Shown: positions 46,001 to 53,833 of the stretch, piece after piece
How the letters are laid out: the number at the start of each line of letters is the position of its first letter
How positions within the stretch are numbered: position 1 is the first letter of the stretch
Virus record (IMG/VR): IMGVR_UViG_3300045286_000131
Coordinates: 1 to 64,000 of that record
DNA from: a virus
Reading direction: 5' to 3' (one strand)
DNA length: 64,000 bases
The notes under the pieces: model-generated
What the model saw: only the letters and a program-made list of their open reading frames with translations
The model's database searches: none
What the model was told of the DNA's origin: nothing
Translations under genes and position numbers: made by a program

Positions 46001-49000
46001 GGCCAAGAAGCTTTCCAAGCTTGAGGCCGACGCGAAGGCCGAGGAAGCGGTGAACGAGATTTTGGAGCAGGCCAAGAAGCAGGGCATGGTTCCGGTCGAG
46101 CGCCCCGGCAAGAAGTCGCTGTCGCCTCTGGAAAAGCTTTTGCACCTTGTCACGCCGGCCAACGCCGAAAAAATTGACGTGCTCATTTCACAGGCTGTCG
46201 CCGACGCGGAACGCAACGCGGGAATGAAGGCGGCGCTGAATCGCGCCGGAAAAGACGGCAAGGATGCCATCGCTGAATTGCAGGCGCGCTTTGACGCCGG
46301 GGAAGAGCCGACGCCGGAGGACATTGAATCCGGCTTCACGCTGCCTGAATACGCGCATTGGAAGGCCATCCGCGACAACTTGGCCGGCTACTCGCCGACA
46401 ACACTGAAGCTCGCGCAGGAAGTTTTGAAGGGTTCATTCAAGGGCTTGAAGTTTGAGGGAGGAAAGCAAAGGCCGGAGGATGTCCGCATTGACATCAACA
46501 AGCTGGCGAAAGAGCCGGACGCGGAAATCCGCCGTGTGGCGGAAGACTACGTTGGCCGGATTGAAAACTTCATCGCACCCGCCGACGCTTCCGACGAAAC
46601 GCGGCTGCGCGTGGTGCAGATGATTTACTCCGAGTTGACCGAGCAGGTTGCCGCCGCGCGCCGCCGCATGGTGGACATCTTGGTTGCCGAAAAGGCGAAG
46701 AAGCAGCCGGGCAACAACCTCACGCCGGAACAAAAGATTGCACAGCTTTTGAATGCCGGATTGTTCAAGGACGAGCGCCTTTCAGACTCCGCCATCGTGG
46801 ACAAGATTGCCGGCTCGACGACGATTAGCCGGCTTGTCCCGAATATCCGCGACTTGGTTAAGCAGGTATTGGAAACCCCAGAAGCCAAGCAGGGTGATTT
46901 GCGCGGCGCTTTCATTGAGAGGCTGAAGGCGTCAATGAATGTTTCCGACGAGCAGGCCGGCAAACTGTGGGATGTCTTCGGGAAGGCATTTGACGAGAAA
47001 CTAAAACTGGCTCGTTCGCGCGCCGTGGATGAGGCGATTCAACAGCTTACGCCGAAGGAGCGTGAAATCGTTCAGAAGAAGACGCAGTTTGAACGCATCC
47101 GCAAGGCGGTGAATGCCGGCGTGTTCAGTGACCGTAAAATTGTAGAGGACTTGGCGCGCGAGAACGGGTGGAAGCCGCCGACGCCGGAACGGCTGGCCGC
47201 ACTGCGCGAGCTTTCCAACGAGGAAGAGCGCCTTCGGACTCTTGATCCGGCGATGGTTGCGAAAATCAAAGCCACCACTCCGGCGGCGGAGGTCGAGACT
47301 GTGTTGAAGCGCGAGCGTGAGAAGCTTGAGGCGGCAACACTCTTTGCGCGCAGCGGCATCATGCGCCAGATGGCTACTGAATGGTCGTCAATGACCAAGC
47401 CCATTACCGTCCCCGGAATGAACGCGCCAATTCTTGCGGCGGATTCGTGGCGGAATTTCTGGAAGACTGCAAACCGGAAAAATGTCGCCGCGACGATGAA
47501 CGAGCGCGGCACGTTGAACCTGCTTTTGAAGGCCGGCTTTGCCGTTCGCCTTCCAATCCATATTTTGACACAGACGGTCGGGCATGGCATCACGCGGCCC
47601 ACCGCATACGCCATCAAATCCGCCCGCAATCGCGACGAATTTTTCAAGGACTTGGCGACGAACTATTCCGACTCCCTGAAAGCCCAGATTGCGGCCATCA
47701 AGCCGGCGATGGTTTCCGCCCGCGCTGAAATTCTTGGGCGGGGCGAAACCCGAAACGCGCAACGCCTGCTTTCCGGCGTGAACGGCATGGAACGCACGGC
47801 GGCTCAAATCAGCGAATACATGGCGAAGGGGGAACACGCAAAGGCGGCTATCGCCTACCTCTACAATCTCCCGCGCTACGTCGGCTGGTTTGTTTCCGCC
47901 GTTGACCACTGGCAGGGCAAGCCGGTTGAGTATCAGGAAATCATGCTTCAGATTGGCCGCGCCGCGCGCGAGAACGGCTGGTCGAGCGCGCAGATTGAAG
48001 CCTTCGGCGAAAACATTTTTAAGGCGATGTCGGCGGAGCAGGCGGCAGCGGTTTCCTATGTCTCCGGCGTGCATGAGGCAATGGGACTCAAAACCAATCA
48101 GCGCCAGATTGAGGAAGAGGCAACCAATGTTGTTCGCCGCAACATCTACAACATGATTGAGGCGGCGGGGTTGCCGGCGGATGACTTTGAAGCGCGCAAC
48201 AACGTCCTTCGCAACGCGGTTTCGTGGCAGGAACGGACGGTTCGCGGCGTCGGCGGTGTCTTGAACAAGGCTTTGCAGTCGGTTTCCAGTTCGCTTGAAG
48301 ACTACGGCATTCCGTTCGCCAGCGGCAGGTTGTCGAACGCCATCGGGACAGGCATCAATTACAGCCTCATGTGGACTCCGTTCTACAAGCTTGCTGAATT
48401 CGGTTCCAAGGATGATCCGGCTTCCGGCTGGTTTGCACAGGACGTTGACCGGACGCAACGGATGCTTCAGGCGGTTGTCGGAACGATGGTCGGCGCATCA
48501 CTCATCGCGGCGGTCATGTCCGGCGCAATCCGCGTCAATCTCTGGCCCCCGCAGGACAAACGGAAGCGCGAGGAATTCTACGCCGAAGGGCATCGCGGCG
48601 GCACGGTCGAGTTTTTGAACGACGACGGCTCGTTTGTGCCAGTCAGCCTCACCGTTGGCCCAATGTCGCTCGTAGCGCCCTATTTGACCGCCGGGCAGGC
48701 TGTCAGGGACTTAATTGACGGACGCGCCCGCAAACAGGCCGCGCTGGACGCAAAAAACGACGCCTTGGGCCTTGCGCGCACGCCGATTGAGGCTTTGGGA
48801 GCCGGCGACGTAATGGGCGTTGCCCTGAAGGGGGCTTACGGAACAATCATGGGCGGTCATGCTGCCGGCGGTTTCGCGCAAACCATGAGCGAGCAGGGTG
48901 TCCCGAATCTAGCCAAGATTGAATCGTCGCAAATCACGCCGTTTGCGCCGCTGCCGGTTGCCGGCTATCAGGAGTTCACCCGCGCAATGGGTATCCAGCT

Positions 49001-49721
49001 TGATTCCAAGATGGCTACCGCATGGGATTTCCTTGTTCCGCTGCCAACCTCGGCCGCGCGGCAGGTAAACGTGCTTGGCGATCCGGTGAAGACGCCGGAC
49101 GACATCCAGCGTATCATTCAGGTGGCGACGGCAGGAACATATCCCGGCGTAGTTTCTCCGGGTGAATCAGTCCAGCAGGCCGGCGATGCCAACGCCTACG
49201 CCGCGCTTTACACAAGCGGATTCCGCCCCCCGACAATCAACGCCGGAAAGGGTTACGTTTTTGGCGGCTCTTACCGGCCCATGACAGCGACAGAGTTGCA
49301 GGAATACACCGTGGCAAGGGGGTTGAACCTGAAGGCGGGACTGGCCGGACTTGGGCCTAATGCTTCGCTGGCCGAAGTGAAGTCAGCTTACGACGCGGCA
49401 AATGCACAGGCTTTGCAGTCGGCAGGGGTGTCAGTTTTGCCAGCCGTTCGAGCCGCGAAGTTGCCCGAAGCAGCGCCAGCATCGCAACCAGAGCGCCCTG
49501 TGGCACAGAAACCTCAACCGATTCGCCGCGCACGTTCCGGCTCACTCCGGTTCCGCGCCGGATCGTCTTCCCGCCGAGTTGGCTCGCATCTTCGCTTGCG
49601 CTCCAAGAAAGCCCGTCGCCCATCCGTCCGAAGCGCCTTACGGAAGCCGCGTGCGCTAAAGATTTCGTCGAAGCGGTCGAGCCTGAAATTTCGGAAACGG
49701 AAGAGCGTTTTTGAAACCTGA
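40017..49721 (+). CDS. giant polyvalent protein with SF2 helicase and metalloprotease-like domains
   Basis: A 3,234-residue injected-type protein, in the style of DarB of phage P1. Residues about 709-760 resemble the exonuclease-X C-terminal domain (GFGKMAGTRVKDVWAKDPGW). Residues about 800-845 look like a HARP-type annealing-helicase element (WKDSIKAIQGRRWDD, KAWKLP). Residues about 920-1430 are an SNF2-type SF2 helicase: Walker A SEPGSGKT near 935, DEAH near 1007, SAT near 1042, and a motif VI QRSARYG near 1360. An HEVAH zinc-protease-like motif lies near 1626. The long C-terminal half is helical. Such proteins restrict host defences or help genome entry. The last about 80 residues are Arg/Ser-rich and look out of frame. 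Confidence 0.8.
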   Translation: MILACPNIRLPEWQSLEKELGERRAYLAFIRNGHDIPTAGKAREILGMKSAEKQLGWSKEIQNHLATLERFERGELHSQPGEVGTFRSQIENEMWAQMQSGGFTPEMEKQWDRLNRLLPEPRQEKPSVVKSNDVTPTQKPVEDTIESVAASYGQTIQDGAMYNRKGNKVADIKISKGRMRFLAPDDGHQMGSIPEGDVKMFERALKENFYAQKTPSLLDYAKSKLPHETADKITSESQVESHRAQWEKDYPRIAPAKPEDKLSGLAKRLLALPAERRVYPMGDENTSLRQDVLEALTGTRPPRAKAGATAVRSALAKHFGVDETKLSQAGVEDEVEAKLRELAGEKPASTTSEKRVDATVFPPKPFIGKKTDAEAGENIFKTFHAKLEAWEKNVGEWLKTKPENKPIIWEQENGNVRALTRNIGNLEKPWRVTSFVPSRDGNALMPWGHQEYETREKAMIEEGGTPARFHDKMPKRVMDEQEIQGYKLMADVPDKSSLAWYKVKPGAQFNSEKIRGSTIMGTFVKDSMTGDGKIAFTSPIPTDDPERLNWLGLEPTDSPESLSINPPKTPEDINPKPVPVDDIGPLKATASDKAVITFGDDKTVRAANPEISLVISAGAKHFTLWLQDNRPGKSRRSDYLTILGQNKEEAIARAKKVADKLAVGDVTGIAFFGKQKWEQPKSIGIFDTPVTSDQLMSRDLTPVGEQVIGFGKMAGTRVKDVWAKDPGWALWAAENMTSGKNAPIGNYLRNHPEYQIAKDAKTAEIEENKGAAIDAVTPEVLNTLQAHKLGAEATNDGFVKITGETYDWKDSIKAIQGRRWDDVEKAWKLPVAGFNEFVRKLAGLPRPDAKRQGAGVPKYLRDERLGTVRKNADARPDRSGFTDAIGNHIGDDTKALVSRGLKIGMPQFVVDEQVEDVARINRAFKDGKKLFILASEPGSGKTFVLGGAIREMKKAGAKNIVYVTLRKELISQIQHDLADFGIDDVKFITYPEMRKAPPAESDVLIFDEAHAIKNVKDAEEGGAQQAKKAAEWISKAKFTILSSATPFENPVQAMYLEPTGIFSEAFGDAKTFAEAYGASSRTFKVRTKYGEIEKTELYWKRTTTSDVDSKAVREFFRKEGVFTSRKIRLPAGSADSRMVSITVSEAAAKVYKGFDEAAEEREDQLPKIAVMWVTNFKKRLLEAAKVQKGIEEADDAMKRGRWPILFVETKAERKFDIPEILAKEEEYKAACAIVAAQRQRGSDEQYPKRSDYGLPPEGIPEVLGEFMEKTGLKTIEIPSAMDIILKHFGEKNVAVFTGDVTPAKAQENLDRWRAAKKPMVILATMAKGGTGLSLHDKVGDHQTTQININLPWTATQVVQVAQRSARYGIKGKAEMQWIFADNIPFDRALSNRVGGRMADMGSVVHGAELEGASNIEDFNFEDKPFSEVNQEIRDENSGSSKKQGKLPFKGVEKIVAAAVKDAESGEVETASHHGYLEGIDDSEKEAGFYTSHNRFVSRREAYKIAKNAGQLVKGGGWSDSTGVLHSEDVVNMPLTDNRKFLESRVSPPAQDEIHGPLSARETQSYLYRNYGLQPNSMAVLLLRDSSDKGDWAGRAVFDKPGGRFLRIEYNMDKITSAEQLKWTTEHEVAHVAVEDGSMQQALALVTREEMSGIMQDIADADYKPSEYYDEQNARGLQALVQSWRGRNWFEKAVGAVTYIASKVGLKLNRLSAEQAAVVAWSRALDKVKSQRPEFTAREKQIQEAGRFEDVSQPGTKTSYAKTPEAGGEPERIPTQIAGVETHVLGRDQLTKEDRNASDAYAVRVMSGFKLPGSADPFYGFKIQGDGFNYDAEGEMLLARLTKDIVEKDRPGNSWVNSTGIINALKLNFNAGNLDDVFSPEMKYKLMSVAQGESSRRGIELAALKGSPEDLRGVARNADFYLRRTYDDAFGGPEVKNLIERIFLNFRDHFTDKEIDDARRSFPALDETFNRITALNREDIGGRVYRRVQNLLKPKQAKKLSKLEADAKAEEAVNEILEQAKKQGMVPVERPGKKSLSPLEKLLHLVTPANAEKIDVLISQAVADAERNAGMKAALNRAGKDGKDAIAELQARFDAGEEPTPEDIESGFTLPEYAHWKAIRDNLAGYSPTTLKLAQEVLKGSFKGLKFEGGKQRPEDVRIDINKLAKEPDAEIRRVAEDYVGRIENFIAPADASDETRLRVVQMIYSELTEQVAAARRRMVDILVAEKAKKQPGNNLTPEQKIAQLLNAGLFKDERLSDSAIVDKIAGSTTISRLVPNIRDLVKQVLETPEAKQGDLRGAFIERLKASMNVSDEQAGKLWDVFGKAFDEKLKLARSRAVDEAIQQLTPKEREIVQKKTQFERIRKAVNAGVFSDRKIVEDLARENGWKPPTPERLAALRELSNEEERLRTLDPAMVAKIKATTPAAEVETVLKREREKLEAATLFARSGIMRQMATEWSSMTKPITVPGMNAPILAADSWRNFWKTANRKNVAATMNERGTLNLLLKAGFAVRLPIHILTQTVGHGITRPTAYAIKSARNRDEFFKDLATNYSDSLKAQIAAIKPAMVSARAEILGRGETRNAQRLLSGVNGMERTAAQISEYMAKGEHAKAAIAYLYNLPRYVGWFVSAVDHWQGKPVEYQEIMLQIGRAARENGWSSAQIEAFGENIFKAMSAEQAAAVSYVSGVHEAMGLKTNQRQIEEEATNVVRRNIYNMIEAAGLPADDFEARNNVLRNAVSWQERTVRGVGGVLNKALQSVSSSLEDYGIPFASGRLSNAIGTGINYSLMWTPFYKLAEFGSKDDPASGWFAQDVDRTQRMLQAVVGTMVGASLIAAVMSGAIRVNLWPPQDKRKREEFYAEGHRGGTVEFLNDDGSFVPVSLTVGPMSLVAPYLTAGQAVRDLIDGRARKQAALDAKNDALGLARTPIEALGAGDVMGVALKGAYGTIMGGHAAGGFAQTMSEQGVPNLAKIESSQITPFAPLPVAGYQEFTRAMGIQLDSKMATAWDFLVPLPTSAARQVNVLGDPVKTPDDIQRIIQVATAGTYPGVVSPGESVQQAGDANAYAALYTSGFRPPTINAGKGYVFGGSYRPMTATELQEYTVARGLNLKAGLAGLGPNASLAEVKSAYDAANAQALQSAGVSVLPAVRAAKLPEAAPASQPERPVAQKPQPIRRARSGSLRFRAGSSSRRVGSHLRLRSKKARRPSVRSALRKPRALKISSKRSSLKFRKRKSVFET

Positions 49722-49788
49722 CGATTTCAGGGAGTCCGGTTTGCGGGTTTGGCCGGCTAATCCAGATTTGAGAATGAGTCGTTTTCAT
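49357..49788 (-). CDS. overlapping hypothetical protein, 143 residues
   Basis: ATG coupled by ATGA to the tiny upstream reading frame. The first 30 residues look natural; the rest is antisense to the 3' end of the 3,234-residue gene and is Ser/Arg-rich. The reading frame is weakly supported; it could be truncated soon after the start by a frameshift or be spurious. Confidence 0.3.
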   Translation of the reverse strand: MKTTHSQIWISRPNPQTGLPEIVRFQKRSSVSEISGSTASTKSLAHAASVRRFGRMGDGLSWSASEDASQLGGKTIRRGTGVSRNVRGESVEVSVPQGALVAMLALLRATSRLERLAKLTPLPTAKPVHLPRRKLTSLRPAKH

Positions 49789-49847
49789 TCCCCGCCTTTC
49801 TCAAACAGCTTCTTGGCGAACAGCTCTTTTAATTCTTTGGCGTTCAC
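49785..49847 (-). CDS. tiny coupled reading frame, 20 residues
   Basis: GTG start overlapping the upstream stop (GTGA), with AAAGGA 6 bases before it, and its own stop overlapping the next ATG. A single charged helix (AKELKELFAKKLFEKGG). Double coupling argues that it is translated. Confidence 0.4.
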   Translation of the reverse strand: MNAKELKELFAKKLFEKGGE

Positions 49848-50380
49848 TGTTGTCCTTTCGCTTGGTTGATGGCGGCGAGAATGTTTGACTTGTTATCTTT
49901 TTGCGCCCACGGATTGTGTTCCAGTGGGTATTCATTGTCTTTAGGCCAGAGTGTTATTTTACAGCGTTCAAACACTGCATCCAACGCCTCGGCCTTCTCG
50001 CGGTAGGAGTCGCATAGCTCGCGCTGCTTCATCATGTCATAGTGACAAGCTGCTTGCGCTGCTTTTAACTCCTCATTCTCGCGTTTGAGTTGGTCGCGTT
50101 CTTCACACAAATCCTTGTTCAGTTCTGCCAGCGCATCGTGAGCAGGCTTCCAATCGTCTGCGCTTTGGATGATGGCGGTGAGTTCGGCGAGCAATTCATT
50201 GTCGCGGATATTGTGGCCGGAAGTGTGAACATTTGAGATGAAGTCTCTCGCCCGCTGTTCGGCGGATGGTGTTGGGGTGGTCGTATTCTTTTCGCGGTCA
50301 AGATACGCCCTCTGCGCTTCTGGACTCAACGAGCCAATCACTTTTGCTCGTTCGATTGCTTTATGAGATTCACGGCTCAT
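49844..50380 (-). CDS. coiled-coil early protein, 178 residues
   Basis: A hydrophilic protein with a long coiled coil over about residues 80-150 and a Trp/Pro-rich end. ATG overlaps the upstream stop by four bases. Not recognised. Confidence 0.55.
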   Translation of the reverse strand: MSRESHKAIERAKVIGSLSPEAQRAYLDREKNTTTPTPSAEQRARDFISNVHTSGHNIRDNELLAELTAIIQSADDWKPAHDALAELNKDLCEERDQLKRENEELKAAQAACHYDMMKQRELCDSYREKAEALDAVFERCKITLWPKDNEYPLEHNPWAQKDNKSNILAAINQAKGQQ

Positions 50381-50619
50381 ATCTCGTCCTTTCCATCAAG
50401 TTGTGCGGTTTCAATCATCGCCGTGTAACGCTTGCGCGCTTCGATTATTTGCAAACATTCGGACGGCTTAAACTTCGTCCTGAAATTGCCCAGCTTGTCG
50501 CCGTCGCGCTGCATGATGGTTTTAATTTCATGCTCGGTTAGTTTTCGACTCCCAAACTCAACCGTTGGCTCAATCATGTCGAGTAAGGCAATTACTGGTT
50601 GCAGGTCGCTTATTTTCAT
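50377..50619 (-). CDS. hypothetical protein, 80 residues
   Basis: A small helical protein with a strong GAGGGAAAG Shine-Dalgarno sequence. Overlaps the next gene by four bases. Not recognised; no membrane or zinc motif. Confidence 0.55.
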   Translation of the reverse strand: MKISDLQPVIALLDMIEPTVEFGSRKLTEHEIKTIMQRDGDKLGNFRTKFKPSECLQIIEARKRYTAMIETAQLDGKDEI

Positions 50620-50629
50620 TTGCTTTCCC

Positions 50630-50824
50630 TCACTTTTGAAACAGATGGTTCACTCCGCACGCCCAGCCGGCGACAAAGGACATGATGACGGACAGAATTA
50701 TCAAAATCATCACTCCGGCGGTGTCAAGGCGTTCGGCTTTAGGAGCGTCCTGTTCCTGCTTCTGTTCGTTCATGGTGCGAAGCAAATCAAAATTGCTTAC
50801 GCATGGTTTATGTGTTCTTTTCAT
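50630..50824 (-). CDS. small membrane protein, 64 residues
   Basis: One membrane helix near the C-terminus (residues about 38-56, MILIILSVIMSFVAGW), with a charged cytoplasmic N-terminus. Start 50824 has an excellent AAAGGAAAAGGA Shine-Dalgarno sequence and overlaps the upstream stop. A single-helix pinholin or a superinfection-exclusion peptide are possible. Confidence 0.55.
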   Translation of the reverse strand: MKRTHKPCVSNFDLLRTMNEQKQEQDAPKAERLDTAGVMILIILSVIMSFVAGWACGVNHLFQK

Positions 50825-51834
50825 TCCTTTTCCTTTCCGGTTGCGGCGTCAATGGCGGTGCGGAGTTCAAATTCTGTCATCATTGTATCGTGAATCTTTC
50901 CACGACCTTTGGCGGCTTGCTTGTCAATGAGCCACCAAAGACCTTCATTACACATTCTTTGGATTTCGATGAAATCGCTGTCAGAATCAGTAAATGCTTT
51001 TCTCAACCGCTCCTTGCCCTTCTCCAATTCCTTCACGCGGAGTTGGAGGGCGTTGCGTTCGTCATCCGCCGTTTTGTAGGTCATGTAGTGAATCACGCTT
51101 TTCGCTTCCGCCTCATCCGCCCGCTTGGTTGCTTCTTTAACTGCCTCAATAACCACGCTTTCCCTGTCAACTAATGCGCGAAAATCGTCCAAGTCGCCAG
51201 TATCTTCTCCGGTAGCGGCGTAGCATTGATACAGCGCAAGTTCATTATCTTTAGCCCGCTTGGTTGCGGCGGTGAGTCGCTTTTCCAAGTTGCGTGAGCG
51301 TTCTACCATCATCCAAAAATCTGTATGTGTTAATGAACTTTTGTAGGTTCTATTCGGATTCATTCCAAGCTTGATAGCAAGTTCATCAGTCTCCGGCGTC
51401 TCCGTCGAATCGTTGGTGGCGGGTTGCTTGGCGAGCGATGCGGAGTCCGGCATGATTGACAAATCAATATGTCCAGTTCCATTCTTCGGCGCATCTGGAT
51501 ATTCAATCCAGCAAACCGGAAACATCGTCGTCAATCTGCCGCAAGGTTTGTCGGTGCAAATCTGATACGACTCTTGAACCAATCCGCAAGCCGCTCGGTG
51601 AATGGCTTTGCACAGCGTCTGCGCGTCGGAATGTTCCGCGCTCCACGGAGCGGCAATCAAATCGAAGTCACGTTTCATTGAACCGTGAACTGCAATCGCG
51701 TAGCCATGTTGCCTTGCAGCTTCGCGGATTTGCGGAAGGATTGTTTCGTAGAACTCGTTTAAGTGTTGCGGTGAGACAACGCGAGTCCAGCGAAACTCTT
51801 CCCTGTCCAGTTCGGGTGATGGTTGGGGTGTCAT
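50821..51834 (-). CDS. nucleotidyltransferase-fold protein with coiled coil
   Basis: A 337-residue protein. Residues about 20-115 resemble a minimal nucleotidyltransferase: HGSMKRDFDLIAAPW carries the GS and DxD-like (DFD) elements, in a context seen in other phage proteins. Residues 150-185 hold a TPETDELA segment then WMMVERSRNLEKRL, a motif common in phage coiled-coil proteins. The rest is helical. Function unknown. It overlaps its neighbours by four bases. Confidence 0.55.
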   Translation of the reverse strand: MTPQPSPELDREEFRWTRVVSPQHLNEFYETILPQIREAARQHGYAIAVHGSMKRDFDLIAAPWSAEHSDAQTLCKAIHRAACGLVQESYQICTDKPCGRLTTMFPVCWIEYPDAPKNGTGHIDLSIMPDSASLAKQPATNDSTETPETDELAIKLGMNPNRTYKSSLTHTDFWMMVERSRNLEKRLTAATKRAKDNELALYQCYAATGEDTGDLDDFRALVDRESVVIEAVKEATKRADEAEAKSVIHYMTYKTADDERNALQLRVKELEKGKERLRKAFTDSDSDFIEIQRMCNEGLWWLIDKQAAKGRGKIHDTMMTEFELRTAIDAATGKEKE

Positions 51835-52001
51835 AGAGTTTGAACTTGTTTTAGCAATTGAAAATCTTCTGTTGTTAGATTGGTTAAATTAACCATATCG
51901 AAATCCTTACGACCGCCATAATGGATGTCAGCCATTGGGTTTGTTTTCCATTGAATAAATTCAGAGGCTTCTTGCTGCCAAGATTTGTTGTTGGGATTCA
52001 T
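51831..52001 (-). CDS. hypothetical protein, 56 residues
   Basis: Start at 52001 is supported by GGGAG upstream; a longer start at 52034 (67 residues) would overlap the preceding stop by 8 bases. Contains a Trp/Lys-rich start and a Leu-rich end. Not recognised. Confidence 0.45.
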   Translation of the reverse strand: MNPNNKSWQQEASEFIQWKTNPMADIHYGGRKDFDMVNLTNLTTEDFQLLKQVQTL

Positions 52002-52026
52002 AATCTCATTTCTCCCACAAGACGGC

Positions 52027-52272
52027 TTAATCATTTAGTTTTGACCACGCCTTTTCCTCGGCGCTGGCGATTTCTTCCTTTGTTAATTCAACCGACACGC
52101 TCGGAAACCGTTTCGACCAAGCGGAAATAAATTCCATCTCCGCATCTTCGTCCGGCTCTTCCGGCTCGCCGCAGGAGCCGCGTTTGCCCTTGTGCGCGCG
52201 GTGATATTGAAAATCAACCTCGACATCTATTTCATGCCCGCCGCGCTCTACGGTGATGGATACGGTCGTCAT
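52027..52272 (-). CDS. hypothetical protein, 81 residues
   Basis: The first 25 residues form beta strands (ITVERGGHEIDVEVDFQY) and a GEPEEPDEDAE acidic loop follows, a layout seen in small phage proteins of unknown function. ATG overlaps the upstream stop. Confidence 0.5.
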   Translation of the reverse strand: MTTVSITVERGGHEIDVEVDFQYHRAHKGKRGSCGEPEEPDEDAEMEFISAWSKRFPSVSVELTKEEIASAEEKAWSKLND

Positions 52273-52586
52273 TTTACGGTTGCGCCCTTGGACTGCTTGG
52301 CGCGCTGAATCATTTCGTCAAGCTTGGCAATGCAATCCTTGGCGTAGTTTTCGTGGATGCCGGCGACTTCGTTCCGCACCCGCTTCTTGGTCTTGTTCAA
52401 AAGCCGGATCAGGCCGGAGCCGGTAAACGTGTGCAAGGCGCATTGCTGCCGGAAGTCGGAATAAATGCGTTGCATCTGCGCCGCCGCCTTCTGTTCTGCC
52501 AGTTGGTCGGCGGAAAGGATTTGCGTGTGGGTCGGGAGATGCTGGCCGTTCGCCATCATCTGCATGAGTCTGTCGAGTTTTGCCAT
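52269..52586 (-). CDS. hypothetical protein, 105 residues
   Basis: A helical, Gln/Lys-rich protein with no recognised domain. It follows the RlpA-like gene by six bases and overlaps the next gene by four. Confidence 0.5.
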   Translation of the reverse strand: MAKLDRLMQMMANGQHLPTHTQILSADQLAEQKAAAQMQRIYSDFRQQCALHTFTGSGLIRLLNKTKKRVRNEVAGIHENYAKDCIAKLDEMIQRAKQSKGATVK

Positions 52587-52592
52587 AGTTGG

Positions 52593-52985
52593 TTATTCAA
52601 TTTGTTGAACTGTTACTTCCGCGTGTCCGAGCGCCAAGCCATCCAGCTTGGCGAAAGCTTCGTCGGTTAAATCAATCAGGACTCCGTTCTCCTTTACATA
52701 CTTGTCTGGAAGGATGTCGTTCACGGTAACAATGACAACGCTGCCATTGTGGCGTTCCGTGACTTCAAGCCGCGCGCCGGGAGGAAACGCCTTGGTGGCG
52801 CAATGCAGGCCGGCGGCGTAATACCAGCTTGCCTTGCATGAAATTGTTCCCCGCCTCGCTTGCTTTGGTGAACACAGATGAACGCCTTCGGCAGCTACCA
52901 AGTTAGTAGGATTCGGCGGGGAAATTGATTGCCTTGCCGGCAGTAAAATGACGGCGGCTAAAGTTGTTGCCAAAATAAAATTCAC
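52593..52985 (-). CDS. RlpA-like double-psi beta-barrel protein, exported
   Basis: A 130-residue protein with a GTG start whose GTGA overlaps the upstream stop. It begins with a hydrophobic signal or anchor (VNFILATTLAAVILLPA). Residues about 50-128 fit the RlpA fold: SWYYAAGLHCATKAFPPGARLEV, then VIVTVNDILP with the conserved Asp, and VLIDLTDEAF. Members cleave glycan strands lacking stem peptides. The usual TASGE block is missing, so activity is unsure. It is the only possible cell-wall enzyme in the window. Confidence 0.6.
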   Translation of the reverse strand: MNFILATTLAAVILLPARQSISPPNPTNLVAAEGVHLCSPKQARRGTISCKASWYYAAGLHCATKAFPPGARLEVTERHNGSVVIVTVNDILPDKYVKENGVLIDLTDEAFAKLDGLALGHAEVTVQQIE

Positions 52986-53833
52986 GGCTGCGCGGAAGAC
53001 TTGATTTGGTGAACCGCAACAATCCGGCCCTGCTTCAGCCAAGACATCCGCTGCGCCTCGTTGGTCATCACGTCGGCAAAGCCGGAGTAGATGGACTTCA
53101 TATTGTAGATGCGATCATAGACCGACATACCGGACTGGTTCCACGCCTGAATGCCAACCTCGACATCCCACGGCGAAGATTTCACGGACAGTTCGGAGAT
53201 ATTACCCTTCAAATCCCAAAAGGAATTCATGCTGTCCATGTTGTAGATAGACAGAGCGCCATTGGTAAATGCGCATGGGTCGCCTTTTTCGCTCGCGCCC
53301 TTGCTGCCATAGGTGACGACCGGGACAAGCGGGTTCTTTTTGTTCTCCGCCTCGCAGAAGTTCGCCCAGCGCCGCGCCGCAAGCAGGCCGGCAACGCATG
53401 GGTTGTGGCAAACCACCGTTCCCGACATGATGATTGGAAGTTCGCGGCTTGCCTCGGCGGCAAAGTGTTCGTCAAACATTGTTTTATCCCAATCCTTCGC
53501 GCCTACCCGACAGTCGGCTTCGAGCATGATGACGTGCGAAAATCCGCGCACGTTGGCGACAATCAGGCCGGTGAAGAAAACATAGTTCGCGACGGAGAAG
53601 CGGTTTTTCTCCGCGCCGGCCTGCTTTTTAACCAGCATCGGGTCGTATGGCAGATGAATAAACTCGCCAATCCCTTTCACCTTTTCAGCCCAGCCGGCGA
53701 CTTCGGAATAGAACACCACCGGATAATGCGGCGGGAACGCGCGCAGGTTCTTAACGAGCGCATCGGGATCGCCGTAATTGGTTTTGCCGGCGACTGCCGG
53801 CGGCGGCAAATAGAGGACGGAGGCCGGTTTCAT
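52982..53833 (-). CDS. putative glycosyltransferase-like protein, 283 residues
   Basis: A GT-A-like fold is suggested by a first strand near VLYLPPP, a VIMLEADCRVG segment near residue 100 in place of DxD, and a late conserved FTNGALSIYN segment. It differs from the glycosyltransferase at 20500. It may add sugars to modified DNA or host polymers. Neighbour to the RlpA-like gene; overlaps it by four bases. Confidence 0.45.
   Translation of the reverse strand: MKPASVLYLPPPAVAGKTNYGDPDALVKNLRAFPPHYPVVFYSEVAGWAEKVKGIGEFIHLPYDPMLVKKQAGAEKNRFSVANYVFFTGLIVANVRGFSHVIMLEADCRVGAKDWDKTMFDEHFAAEASRELPIIMSGTVVCHNPCVAGLLAARRWANFCEAENKKNPLVPVVTYGSKGASEKGDPCAFTNGALSIYNMDSMNSFWDLKGNISELSVKSSPWDVEVGIQAWNQSGMSVYDRIYNMKSIYSGFADVMTNEAQRMSWLKQGRIVAVHQIKSSAQP

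Noticed and set aside
49722-49740. CCTGA/TCAGG hairpin after the 3,234-residue gene as a terminator
   Set aside because: Only five base pairs and no T tract on either side.
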